Assembly (NCBI GenBank): GCA_027483505.1
Contig: JAIXUP010000047.1
Span: 1-40,771 of the forward strand
Direction: 5' to 3'
From: Hyphomicrobiales bacterium
GTDB lineage: Bacteria > Pseudomonadota > Alphaproteobacteria > Rhizobiales > Beijerinckiaceae
DNA length: 40,771 nt
The notes under the pieces are model-generated. The model did not search any database, was not told where the DNA came from, and saw only the letters and a list, made by a program, of their open reading frames with translations. The stretch's first letter is position 1; the number at the start of each line of letters is the position of its first letter. Shown in pieces: positions 1 to 8,197 of this stretch. A program made the position numbers and the translations under genes.

Positions 1-3000
1 CGCATCGCCCGCCGACCCCGTGATCCCGACCAGCGTGCCGATGGCCGCGTTCTCGGTCACGGCGTTCGCGGCGGCGTTCACGTCCACCGGAGCCGTGACG
101 TCGAACTCGTCGACATCGGTTACCGTGATCGTGAAGGACTGCATTCGTGACAGTCCGCCCTGATCGGTCGCCGTCACGTCGATTGTGACCGAAGCCTCCG
201 TCTCACGGTTCAGCGACTGTCCTGCCTTCAGCCTGAGATCGCCGCCTACAATCTCGAAGCGCGCGTCCGAGACGCCGTAGGTGAAGGTGTTCCCCGCATC
301 CGGGTCGGTCACTGCGAGCGTGCCGATCACGGCGCCGACCGCATTCTCGGCGACAGACTGTGTTCCGCCCAGCGTTACCGTGCTCGGCGCTTCGTTGATG
401 TCATTGACGGTCACCGTCAGGTTGGCGGTCAGATCGGGCGTGGCGCCGACGGTCGTGTCATCCACAACCAGGGTCACCGCATAGCTGGCCTTGGCCTCGA
501 AGTTGGGGCTTGGCCCGATGAAGAAGATCGCCAAGCCGCGAATTTCGAACAAGGCGGCATCCGCGCCGCTGAGCGACAGTGTCTCGGTTCCAAGGGCGTC
601 GTCGGTGACCACAATGTCGGCGACCTTCAGGCCGGTGCCGACGGCCGTATTCTCTGTGATCGTCTGGACATTGGTGAAGGCCACTGCCGTCGGCGCTTCA
701 TTCACATCCGTCACGTTGACCGTGATCGTCTGCGAATCGATGCCGCCCAACCCGTCGGAAACCTGCACGATCACGACATAGCCGTTGTCGGCGCCAACAT
801 CGGCAGGAGCCTCGAAGTTCGGGTTGGCGGCGAAGGTCAGGACGCCGGTGCTGGCATTGATCAGGAACCGTGCGGCATCGGCGCCGCCGGTGATGCTGTA
901 GGTTCTGGTGGAGCCGGCATCGACGTCTGTGGCCGTAACGGTGGTGACAGTGGTCGAGTTCTCCGGGCGTGAGATGGTCGCCGTCGCACCGCCGCCGTTC
1001 GAGGTAATGATCGGCGCTTCGTTGACATTGGTGACCGACACGGCGATGGCCTGCGTGTCGATCCCGCCAAGACCATCCGAGACCTGTACGATGACATCGT
1101 AGACATTGTTGGCCCCGACATCGGTCGGCGCTTCGAAATTAGGGGCCGCAGCAAAAACCAACACACCGGTTGCTGCATTGATGCTGAAGCGGGCGGCATC
1201 GGCGCCGCCTGCAATCGAGAACGTCCGCGTCGATCCGGCATCGATGTCGGTCGCGGTCACGGTGGTGACGGCCGTGCCGTTCTCCGCGAGCGATAGCGCA
1301 GCTGTCGCTCCGCCGCCGTTCGAGGTGATCACCGGCGGCTCGTTCTGGTTGGTCACCGAGATGGCGATCGCTTGGGTGTCGACGCCGCCAAGGCCGTCCG
1401 AGACCTGCACGACCACGTCGTAGATGTTGTTGCCGCCGATATCGGACGGCGCTTCGAAGTCCGGCGCGGCGATGAAGGTCAGCACGCCGGTGGTTGGGTT
1501 GATGGTGAAGCGCGACTGGTCAGCCCCGCCGACAAGCGTATAGGTCAAGGTGGTGGAGGCATCTGGATCCAGCGCGGTGACGGTCGTGACAACTGTGCCG
1601 GTTTCCTGAAACGACAAGGCCGCGATGGCCGCGCCGCCATCGGAGGTGATCACGGGTGCTTCGTTGATGTTGTTCACAGATACGGCGATGGCCTGCGCGT
1701 CGACGCCGCCAAGGCCGTCCGAGACCTGTACGATAACATCGTAGATGTTGTTGGCCCCAACATCAGTCGGGGCTTCGAAATCCGGCGCAGCCACGAAGGT
1801 CAGCATGCCGGTCGCGGCGTTGATCGTGAACTTCGATGCGTCCGCACCGCCGGTAATCGCGTAGCTCAGCGTCGATCCGGCATCAATGTCGGTCGCGGTC
1901 ACGGTGGTGACGGCCGTGCCGTTCTCCGCGAGCGATAGCGCAGCTGTCGCTCCGCCGCCGTTCGAGGTGATCACCGGCGGCTCGTTCTGGTTGGTCACCG
2001 ATACGGCGATGGCCTGGGTATCGACGCCGCCAAGGCCGTCCGAGACCTGCACGATCACATCGTAGATGTTGTTGCCGCCGACATCGGACGGGGCTTCAAA
2101 GTCCGGCGCGGCCACGAAGGTCAAAACGCCATTGGCGGGGTTGATGGTGAAGCGCGCCTGGTCGGCGCCGCCCACAATCGTGTAGATGAAGGTCGTCCCC
2201 GCATCCGGATCGAGCGCCGTCACCGTGGTGACGGCCGTGCCGTTCTCCTGCGCCGAAACGGCTGCAGTCGCGCCGCCGCCGTTCGAGGTGATTGTGGGCG
2301 TCTCGTTGACGTTGGTTACGGAGATGGCGATGGCCTGCGTATCGACGCCGCCGGTTCCGTCAGAGACTTGCACGACAACATCATAGACATTGTTGCCGCC
2401 GACGTCGGACGGGGCTTCGAAGTCCGGCGCGGCCACGAAGGTCAGCACACCGGTGGCGGCGTTGATCGTGAACCTCGACGCGTCCGCGCCGCCAAGAATG
2501 GCATAGCTCAACGTCGTTGCGGCATCGGGGTCGGTCGCTGTGACAGTCGTCACCGACTGGACGCCTTCTGACAGCGACAGGACCGCAGTCGCGCCCCCGC
2601 CATTGGAGGTGATGACCGGCGGCTCGCCTGCGTCCGAGACAGTGACGGAAATCGCCTGGCTGTCGACAAACACACCGTCGGTGACCTCGACCACCACCTC
2701 GTACTGGTTGTTGCCGTCGGCATCCTGCGGGGACTCGAAATCAGGAGTGGTGACGAAGCTCAGGACGCCTGTCGCAGCGTTGATGGTGAAGCGCGCGCCA
2801 TCCGCACCACCGGCGATGCTGTAGACCAGCGCGGCGCCTTCAGGATCATCCGCGACCACTCCGGTGGCGATCTGGGTGCCTTCGGAGACCGTCAGGGCGG
2901 CTGTTGAACCGCCGCCATCCGAGACAATGGCCGGCGCTTCGTTGACATCGGTCAAGGCGATCACGAAGGCGCGGTCGATGAACAGGCCGCCCTGATCTGT

Positions 3001-4851
3001 CGCGCGCACGATGATCGTGTGGCTGGGGCTGTCTTCGAAGTCCAGCCTGGCGCCATCCGCCACTGTCAACTCGCCAGTCACGGCATCCAGCGCGAAGCGG
3101 CCGCCGGCATCGTTGCCGGAGACAAAGCTGTAGCGAACGATGGCGTTGGTGTCGGGATCATTCGCCTCGAACGTCCCGATCAACGTGCCATTGGCGGCGT
3201 TCTCGGTCACGACGGCGTTGGTCAGGGTCAGATCGTCCGGCGGATCATTGGCGTTGACCACGGCAATCGCCAGGGTCTGCTCGTCAATGCCTCCGCGTCC
3301 GTCGGACGCGCGGACGACGATGTTGTAGATATTGTCGAGGTTGGCGTCGCTTGGCGTCTCGAAGTCGATGCCGGCCACGAAAGTGAGCGTGCCCGTCGCG
3401 GCATCGATGCTCAGACGAGTGGCGTCCGGACCCCCGGAGATGCTGAAGGTGACCGTGCTGCCGGCGTCGGCGTCGCTGGCCGTTACAATGGTCACCGCAC
3501 TGGTGTTTTCCGAAACCGTCACGGCCGCAGACGCGCCGCCACCGTTTGAGGTGATGACAGGTGCGTCGTTCGCGTCGGTCACCGTGATGACCAGCGGCCT
3601 GTCGAGGAAAAGGCCGTTCTGATCGCTGACCCTGACGACGATCAGCTGGCTCTGGCTGGCCTCGAAGTCGATCAGGTCTCCGCGCAGGACCGACAGCTCC
3701 CCGGTGTTGGCGTCGACGGCGAACCGGCCGCTGGCGTCGCCGCCCGGGGCGAAGGCGAAGGTCAAGCGGGCACCCGTATCAGGATCATGGGCCGACAGAC
3801 GCCCGACAATGCTTCCGGCTGCACTGTTCTCGCTGACGAAGGCGGAGGTCAAGGTGACATCATCGGGCGCTTCGTTGATGTTGTTCAGACTGATCGACAT
3901 GGTCTGCCGGTCTGCAGCCTTGCCGTCGCTGGCTTCGACGATCACCTCGAAGCTCGACGTGCCGGCGCGCGAGTCGCTCGCTTCAAAATCTGGATTGCCG
4001 ACAAAGTACAGCCGCCCCGACTCGCTGTTGACCGAGAAACGTGCCGCATCCGCGCCGCCGACGACCGCATAGGTGAGCTTGGCGCCAGGGTCGGGATCGC
4101 TGGCCGTCAGGCTTGTCACAAGCCCCGTATTCTCGTCGTGCTGGACCACCGCCGCCGATGTCAGCTTGGGCGGGGTGTTGGGCGGTGTCGGCTGTGTCTG
4201 CGAATTGCGCTGGCTGTTCTCGGTCAGCGCGCCTTCGCCAGCGCCGCCGCCGCTCTGGCTTTCTTCCGGCTTCGCCTGCTTGGCGAAACGGTTGCTGTTC
4301 TCGAGGAGCGAAAGCCCGCCGGTGACGCCGTCAGTCGCCTGGATGCGTTCCTTCGGCGCCGACGTATGCGCATATTGCTGTGTCGCGGTGACCTGGACGA
4401 CCTGCTGGGGCTGCGGCGGCGGGTCTGGTTTGGTCTCGGTTCGGGCAGTCTCCGACAGCGCGAACTGGGGCAACTGGTCGATCAACCGGACATCGCCGGC
4501 GAGCGCGAGCAGGGATTGCGAATCGACCGGACTCGCCGCGAACTGCAGGGTCGGCGCATCAGCCATCAGCAACTGCATCGCGAAGGTGGGGATGACCAGC
4601 CTGGCTCCGTCGGCGAACAGCAGAACCGCGTCGACATCCAGAATTGTGATCTTCACATCCGCCAGTTCGAACCCGAACTTGAGATGGCGCGCCGCCCCGA
4701 TGTCGACGATCCTGATCTGGCCAGCAGCCGGACGATCGATACTCAGCACATCCTGCGCCGCAAGCGTCACCGCCGCCAGAACCTGCCCGGGCGAAGATGC
4801 GGCCGTCCGGTCATTCGTCGTGCTGTTTTGCGAAGGGGCGGGGTCTTGCAT
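1..4851 (-). CDS. Giant cadherin-repeat surface protein (adhesin-like), C-terminus outside window
   Basis: An uninterrupted minus-strand frame runs from an ATG at 4851 to the left edge, giving 1617 codons without a seen stop. An in-frame TAG lies about 30 codons upstream, so this ATG is the first good start. There is no Sec signal peptide. Residues 1 to about 130 are a beta-rich non-repeat domain, followed by a Pro/Gln-rich linker to about residue 235. Tandem cadherin-like domains follow, each with a DPDAG-type acidic turn, a 'GGADAARF' strand, an 'FEAPSDVG' segment and a closing 'N-x-NE-x-P' calcium-site motif. Such proteins are usually exported by type I secretion using a C-terminal signal, which here lies off-window. 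The TolC-family gene just upstream on the same strand supports that. The role as a cell-surface adhesin is inferred. Adhesion, biofilm or matrix roles cannot be separated from sequence alone. Confidence 0.85.
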   Translation of the reverse strand, partial: MQDPAPSQNSTTNDRTAASSPGQVLAAVTLAAQDVLSIDRPAAGQIRIVDIGAARHLKFGFELADVKITILDVDAVLLFADGARLVIPTFAMQLLMADAPTLQFAASPVDSQSLLALAGDVRLIDQLPQFALSETARTETKPDPPPQPQQVVQVTATQQYAHTSAPKERIQATDGVTGGLSLLENSNRFAKQAKPEESQSGGGAGEGALTENSQRNSQTQPTPPNTPPKLTSAAVVQHDENTGLVTSLTASDPDPGAKLTYAVVGGADAARFSVNSESGRLYFVGNPDFEASDSRAGTSSFEVIVEASDGKAADRQTMSISLNNINEAPDDVTLTSAFVSENSAAGSIVGRLSAHDPDTGARLTFAFAPGGDASGRFAVDANTGELSVLRGDLIDFEASQSQLIVVRVSDQNGLFLDRPLVITVTDANDAPVITSNGGGASAAVTVSENTSAVTIVTASDADAGSTVTFSISGGPDATRLSIDAATGTLTFVAGIDFETPSDANLDNIYNIVVRASDGRGGIDEQTLAIAVVNANDPPDDLTLTNAVVTENAANGTLIGTFEANDPDTNAIVRYSFVSGNDAGGRFALDAVTGELTVADGARLDFEDSPSHTIIVRATDQGGLFIDRAFVIALTDVNEAPAIVSDGGGSTAALTVSEGTQIATGVVADDPEGAALVYSIAGGADGARFTINAATGVLSFVTTPDFESPQDADGNNQYEVVVEVTDGVFVDSQAISVTVSDAGEPPVITSNGGGATAVLSLSEGVQSVTTVTATDPDAATTLSYAILGGADASRFTINAATGVLTFVAAPDFEAPSDVGGNNVYDVVVQVSDGTGGVDTQAIAISVTNVNETPTITSNGGGATAAVSAQENGTAVTTVTALDPDAGTTFIYTIVGGADQARFTINPANGVLTFVAAPDFEAPSDVGGNNIYDVIVQVSDGLGGVDTQAIAVSVTNQNEPPVITSNGGGATAALSLAENGTAVTTVTATDIDAGSTLSYAITGGADASKFTINAATGMLTFVAAPDFEAPTDVGANNIYDVIVQVSDGLGGVDAQAIAVSVNNINEAPVITSDGGAAIAALSFQETGTVVTTVTALDPDASTTLTYTLVGGADQSRFTINPTTGVLTFIAAPDFEAPSDIGGNNIYDVVVQVSDGLGGVDTQAIAISVTNQNEPPVITSNGGGATAALSLAENGTAVTTVTATDIDAGSTRTFSIAGGADAARFSINAATGVLVFAAAPNFEAPTDVGANNVYDVIVQVSDGLGGIDTQAIAVSVTNVNEAPIITSNGGGATATISRPENSTTVTTVTATDVDAGSTRTYSITGGADAARFLINASTGVLTFAANPNFEAPADVGADNGYVVIVQVSDGLGGIDSQTITVNVTDVNEAPTAVAFTNVQTITENTAVGTGLKVADIVVTDDALGTETLSLSGADAALFEIRGLAIFFIGPSPNFEAKASYAVTLVVDDTTVGATPDLTANLTVTVNDINEAPSTVTLGGTQSVAENAVGAVIGTLAVTDPDAGNTFTYGVSDARFEIVGGDLRLKAGQSLNRETEASVTIDVTATDQGGLSRMQSFTITVTDVDEFDVTAPVDVNAAANAVTENAAIGTLVGITGSAGDA
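1244..1359 (-). repeat. 116-bp exact duplicate inside the adhesin gene, copy A
   Basis: This stretch is identical base for base to 1886-2001, an offset of 642 bp, which is exactly two cadherin units. One mismatch on its left side is followed by further identity. Adjacent units differ here, so the identity skips one repeat. Confidence 0.9.
1886..2001 (-). repeat. 116-bp exact duplicate inside the adhesin gene, copy B
   Basis: Partner of 1244-1359. It covers the end of one cadherin unit and the beginning of the next, including the codons for 'ITSNGGGATAALSLAENGT'. The perfect third-position identity points to recent duplication or gene conversion rather than protein-level selection. Confidence 0.9.
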
Positions 4852-4960
4852 GAGGCCTGTCCAAGCGGGCGGCGCGGCCTGCAAGATGCAGCCCGCAGCG
4901 ACGCTTGCCGCAAACCCTAATGGTTCATGCTTAAGGTGCGGCTAATGACGGCCGATTGCC

Positions 4961-6553
4961 TCAACTCCGCCGCGAGAGGGCCGCCGTGAGGTCGCCGGTA
5001 GCTTTGAGTATGTCGAATATGGCGCGGCGCCCCTCGAACTGGTTCTCGATCTGGCTGCGGCGGATCGTGTAGTAGGACATCTGCCCGTCGAGCAGCTCGA
5101 AGACCGTGCGCTTTCCGCCCTTGAACTGTTCGAGATAGAGCTGTCTGACCCGCTTGGCGGATTCGACGCCTTCGGTAACGAGACGCATCTTGCGGGCTGC
5201 GGAGTCGATTGACCTGTAGGCCTGGCGGATGTCCGCCTCGATCTGTTCGCGTTCGTTCAGCAGGCTGAAGTCGGCCCCCGCGATACGGGCCGCGATCTGG
5301 TCCTTGGTGGCGGCGCTGATACCGCCATCCATCAGGCGGTAGCGCATGGCCATCATGGCGCGACCTTCCGCCTGGGTGCGCCCCTGCGGCCCGTTGCGGA
5401 AGTTCTTGACCTCGCTGTCGACCTCCAGGTTGATGCGCGGCAGGATCGAGGCGGAAAAGGATTCAAGCTCCTTCTGCGTCGATTGCCGCGTGGCCTGCAG
5501 CGCGCCAAGCCGCGGATTGCGCTGCAGCACGCGCGTGATGGCGGCCGTGGACGAGTTCGGAATCTCGCGGGCCAGGTCCGGCACCGGTTGGAGCTTTCCG
5601 GGCAGATGCTGGGTCAGGCGTGACAGCTGATCCTCGGCGGCGACGAGCTGCAATGACACGTCAGACCGGATGGCGCGCACGTCCACCAGCCGGGCGTTGA
5701 CGCGCTGCACATCGGCGGCCGTGCCATGGCCTTCGCTCTGATGGGCCTGCACGACCCGCAACAATTCCTCGTGCGTGGCGATGGTCTCATCGACGAGCGC
5801 GAGAAGCGCCCGGTGCTCGATCACCTTGAGATAGGTCTGCGAGGTCCGGTGCGCGACGTCCTCGACCTTCTCCTGCAGCCGCATCTTCTCGGCGTCCCGG
5901 ACGAACCGGGCGCGGTCAATGTCGGCGCTGGTCGAGCCGAAGTCGTAGACAAGCTGCCGCAGGATCAGGCCGCTGTCGAGGCGCGCATCGACGGCATTTG
6001 TCGCACGGTCGTAAGGGATGGTGCGCCCCTCGTAGGTGCCCGAGAAATTGCCGCCATTCGCGAGCCTGAGATCGAGCGTGGGATACAGCGCCGCTTCCGC
6101 GACGCCGACGCCCGCTCCCGCCTCGCGGACCCGGGCCTCGTTGATCTTGATCTCGGGAAAGGTCAGCACGGCCGACGCGACAGCATCCGACAGGCGCATC
6201 GCCGTCCGTGTCCGCTTCGGCTCATCCTTGCCCCTGCCGGCAGATGCCGACGGGTTGACGCTGCCTGAGGCTTCGGGGGGCCGCAGATGCGGCGGCACAA
6301 CCAGGGCTGTTCGTGCGCCCTGGCCTGGCAATGACGCAGTCGACAGCGCCGCGCTGGATCCGGACGTCGGGGGCGGCAAGCTTGCGACACTGCCGACAAC
6401 CATCTGGCCGCCGCAGGCGCGAGGCCCTTCATCCTGACCTGGAACCGGCGCGCAGTTGGCGCCCACAGCCGTCAGGGCACTGATCAGCGCGTTCCTCTCG
6501 ACCTTGCATCCGGAGACCAGGAGTCCTGCCGCCAACACGGCGCAGCACAACAT
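4961..6553 (-). CDS. TolC-family outer-membrane efflux/secretion lipoprotein
   Basis: The frame encodes a TolC/OEP-type protein that forms the outer-membrane channel of type I secretion or efflux systems. The chosen ATG at 6553 gives about 530 residues beginning with a hydrophobic stretch and a lipobox 'LVSGC' with Cys16. The open frame extends upstream to 6784. GTG/TTG codons about 18-23 codons upstream would add Lys/Arg to the signal n-region, so the start is uncertain. Residues of about 17-110 are Pro/Ser/Gly-rich linker. Two OEP repeats follow: the first begins 'LSDAVASAVLTFPEIK', and the second covers the coiled-coil stretch before the C-terminus, ending 'KATGDLTAALSRRS'. The gene lies 109 bp upstream of the giant repeat protein on the same strand, which suggests they are co-transcribed. 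No HlyD-type adaptor or ABC exporter is in the window. Confidence 0.85.
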   Translation of the reverse strand: MLCCAVLAAGLLVSGCKVERNALISALTAVGANCAPVPGQDEGPRACGGQMVVGSVASLPPPTSGSSAALSTASLPGQGARTALVVPPHLRPPEASGSVNPSASAGRGKDEPKRTRTAMRLSDAVASAVLTFPEIKINEARVREAGAGVGVAEAALYPTLDLRLANGGNFSGTYEGRTIPYDRATNAVDARLDSGLILRQLVYDFGSTSADIDRARFVRDAEKMRLQEKVEDVAHRTSQTYLKVIEHRALLALVDETIATHEELLRVVQAHQSEGHGTAADVQRVNARLVDVRAIRSDVSLQLVAAEDQLSRLTQHLPGKLQPVPDLAREIPNSSTAAITRVLQRNPRLGALQATRQSTQKELESFSASILPRINLEVDSEVKNFRNGPQGRTQAEGRAMMAMRYRLMDGGISAATKDQIAARIAGADFSLLNEREQIEADIRQAYRSIDSAARKMRLVTEGVESAKRVRQLYLEQFKGGKRTVFELLDGQMSYYTIRRSQIENQFEGRRAIFDILKATGDLTAALSRRS

Positions 6554-6663
6554 GGCGGCCCGGACTTTCCCGGCGCACCCGTCGAACGCAACGGAAGGGA
6601 TGGACAAGGACAAATTGAACACCGCGACACTACAATTCTGCTCACAGTTATCTCCGGTTAACC

Positions 6664-6679
6664 TTAATCGACCGTTACC
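6664..6679 (+). promoter_or_regulatory. Possible CtrA-type box (TTAA-N7-TTACC)
   Basis: The sequence TTAA, seven bases, TTACC lies in the divergent region between the TolC gene and the cyanate operon, next to a GGTTAACC palindrome at 6656-6663. The alphaproteobacterial cell-cycle regulator CtrA binds TTAA-N7-TTAA(C). This site has one mismatch. By position it could act on the TolC/adhesin unit. It is a short motif and may be chance. Confidence 0.3.
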
Positions 6680-6763
6680 CGGTGCAGAGTGCGTTGTGCC
6701 AAGTTGAGGCTGGCCGGAGCGGTCGCCCTGCGGCGTCATCCCCCAGTCCGCGCCGCCCCAGAA

Positions 6764-6779
6764 TGGCACGAAGCTTGCT
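6764..6779 (+). promoter_or_regulatory. Sigma-54 (-24/-12) promoter of the cyanate operon
   Basis: TGGCACG-N4-TTGCT matches the RpoN consensus at every conserved position, with GG at -24 and GC at -12. The predicted start of transcription is about 6790, leaving a leader of about 25 nt with AAGGG before the ATG at 6815. It differs at only two of sixteen positions from the promoter at 12457-12472. Sigma-54 promoters need an activator, for which NtrC is the obvious candidate. No clear NtrC site was recognised upstream. Confidence 0.85.
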
Positions 6780-6814
6780 CCCAAAATGCGAGATCAATTC
6801 GCAAAGGGCGCCCC

Positions 6815-8194
6815 ATGTCGACGTTCAGGAATCCGTTCAGCGCAGCGACGCGTTTTTTGAAAGGCTGCGTCTGCGGGCGGCATGCCTCCGCTGAGGACCA
6901 TCAGCGCAGCATGATCGCGGAAGCCGTCGAGCCGCCCCTGGCCAGTGACGAGAGCCGCTACCGGCGCGTGATCGAAAGCGCCCTGATGCGCGCGATCTTC
7001 CCCGAGGATGCGGCGCGGCGCCAGTTCCTGAAAGCCGTCGGAGCTTCGACGGCGGCGGCGGCGCTGGCGACCGTGCTGCCCATTGGCACGGCGGTGGACG
7101 CGTTCGCGCAAGGGGCGGCGGTCGAGAAGAAGGACCTCAAGGTCGGCTTCATCCCGATCACCTGCGCCACGCCGATCATCATGGCGCATCCGCTCGGCTT
7201 CTACAGCAAGCACGGCCTCAACGTGGAGGTCGTCAAGACCGCCGGCTGGGCCGTGATCCGCGACAAGACGCTGAACAAGGAATACGACGCCGCCCACATG
7301 CTGGCGCCGATGCCGCTGGCCATCACCATGGGCGTCGGCTCGAACCCGATTCCGTACACCATGCCGGCGGTGGAGAACATCAACGGCCAGGCAATCACGC
7401 TGGCCAATGTCCACAAAGACAAGCGCGATCCGAAGCAGTGGAAGGGCTTCAGGTTCGCCGTGCCGTTCGACTTCTCGATCCACAACTACCTGCTGCGCTA
7501 CTATGTGGCCGAGGCCGGACTCGATCCCGACACCGACATCCAGATCCGTTCCGTGCCGCCGCCGGAGATGGTGGCGAACCTGCGCGCCGGCAACATCGAC
7601 GGCTTCCTCGGGCCTGATCCGTTCAACCAGCGCGCGGTCTTCGACGGCGTCGGCTTCATCCACATCCTGTCGAAGCAGCTCTGGGATGGCCATCCGTGCT
7701 GCGCCTTCGCCGCCAGCCGTGAGTTCGTCACCACCATGCCGAACGCCTATGCCGCGCTGCTGAAGTCGATCATCGACGCCACCAACCATGCGCAGAAGGC
7801 CGAGAACCGGAAGCAGATTGCCGAAGCCATCGCGCCGACCAATTATCTCAACCAGCCGCAGCTGGTGCTGGAGCAGATCCTGACCGGGATCTATGCCGAC
7901 GGCCTCGGTTCGGTGCAGCGCGACCCCAACCGCATCCAGTTCGATCCCTTCCCGTGGGAGGGCTTCGCCATCTGGATTCTCACCCAGATGAAGCGGTGGG
8001 GCCAGATCAAGGGCGAGATCAACTATGCCGCCATCGCCAGGCAGGTCTACCTGGAGGCCGATGCCGGCAAGGCGATGCGCGAACTGGGCCTGACGCCGCC
8101 GACCGGCACCAAGTCGATCGTGGTGATGGGCAAGGCCTTCGACCAGACGAAGCCGGAAGAGTACATCGCTTCCTTCGCCATCAAGCGGACCTGA
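6815..8194 (+). CDS. cynA: Cyanate/nitrate-type ABC transporter substrate-binding protein (CynA/NrtA family)
   Basis: A 459-residue periplasmic binding protein of the NrtA/CmpA/CynA family. The ATG at 6815 is preceded by AAGGG at good spacing; the frame is open to 6689, but the extra residues look non-coding. A Tat signal 'RRQFLK' occurs only at residues 68-73, after a long N-terminal region containing Cys18, Cys20, His23 and His29. The mature part begins after 'AFAQ' with 'KVGFIPITCATPIIMA', the usual start of the NrtA fold. The stop lies 3 bp before the permease gene. Linkage to cyanase two genes downstream makes cyanate the likely ligand, by inference. Nitrate, nitrite or bicarbonate binding cannot be excluded from sequence. 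Confidence 0.85.
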   Translation: MSTFRNPFSAATRFLKGCVCGRHASAEDHQRSMIAEAVEPPLASDESRYRRVIESALMRAIFPEDAARRQFLKAVGASTAAAALATVLPIGTAVDAFAQGAAVEKKDLKVGFIPITCATPIIMAHPLGFYSKHGLNVEVVKTAGWAVIRDKTLNKEYDAAHMLAPMPLAITMGVGSNPIPYTMPAVENINGQAITLANVHKDKRDPKQWKGFRFAVPFDFSIHNYLLRYYVAEAGLDPDTDIQIRSVPPPEMVANLRAGNIDGFLGPDPFNQRAVFDGVGFIHILSKQLWDGHPCCAFAASREFVTTMPNAYAALLKSIIDATNHAQKAENRKQIAEAIAPTNYLNQPQLVLEQILTGIYADGLGSVQRDPNRIQFDPFPWEGFAIWILTQMKRWGQIKGEINYAAIARQVYLEADAGKAMRELGLTPPTGTKSIVVMGKAFDQTKPEEYIASFAIKRT

Positions 8195-8197
8195 TCG

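Larger units (their letters stand above)
1..4160 (-). repeat. Tandem cadherin-type repeats, about 303-328 bp period
   Basis: The repeat-ending 'NxNEAP' codons recur at plus-strand positions near 3868, 3562, 3241, 2932, 2622, 2300, 1978, 1650, 1333, 1013, 692, 389 and 71. This gives about 14 repeat units of roughly 101-109 residues. Units between about 1000 and 2640 are much more alike at the DNA level than the outer units, which suggests recent internal amplification. The first unit after the linker (about 3880-4150) and the last ones are diverged. The repeats are coding and in frame. They are not a CRISPR or satellite array. Confidence 0.85.

Noticed and set aside
1..4160. Regular about 320-bp repeats considered as a CRISPR or satellite array
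   Set aside because: The period is far too long for CRISPR, and the repeats are in-frame protein domains with diverged copies.
281..4945. Many plus-strand open frames over the first 4.9 kb
   Set aside because: They are shadows of the minus-strand cadherin gene. They lack recognisable domains and ribosome-binding sites, and they repeat with its period.
6675..6705. Possible NtrC-binding site (GGTGCAGAGTGCGTTGTGCC) upstream of the cyanate promoter
   Set aside because: Half-sites do not form the needed GCAC-type inverted repeat at the right spacing, so it is not reported as a site.
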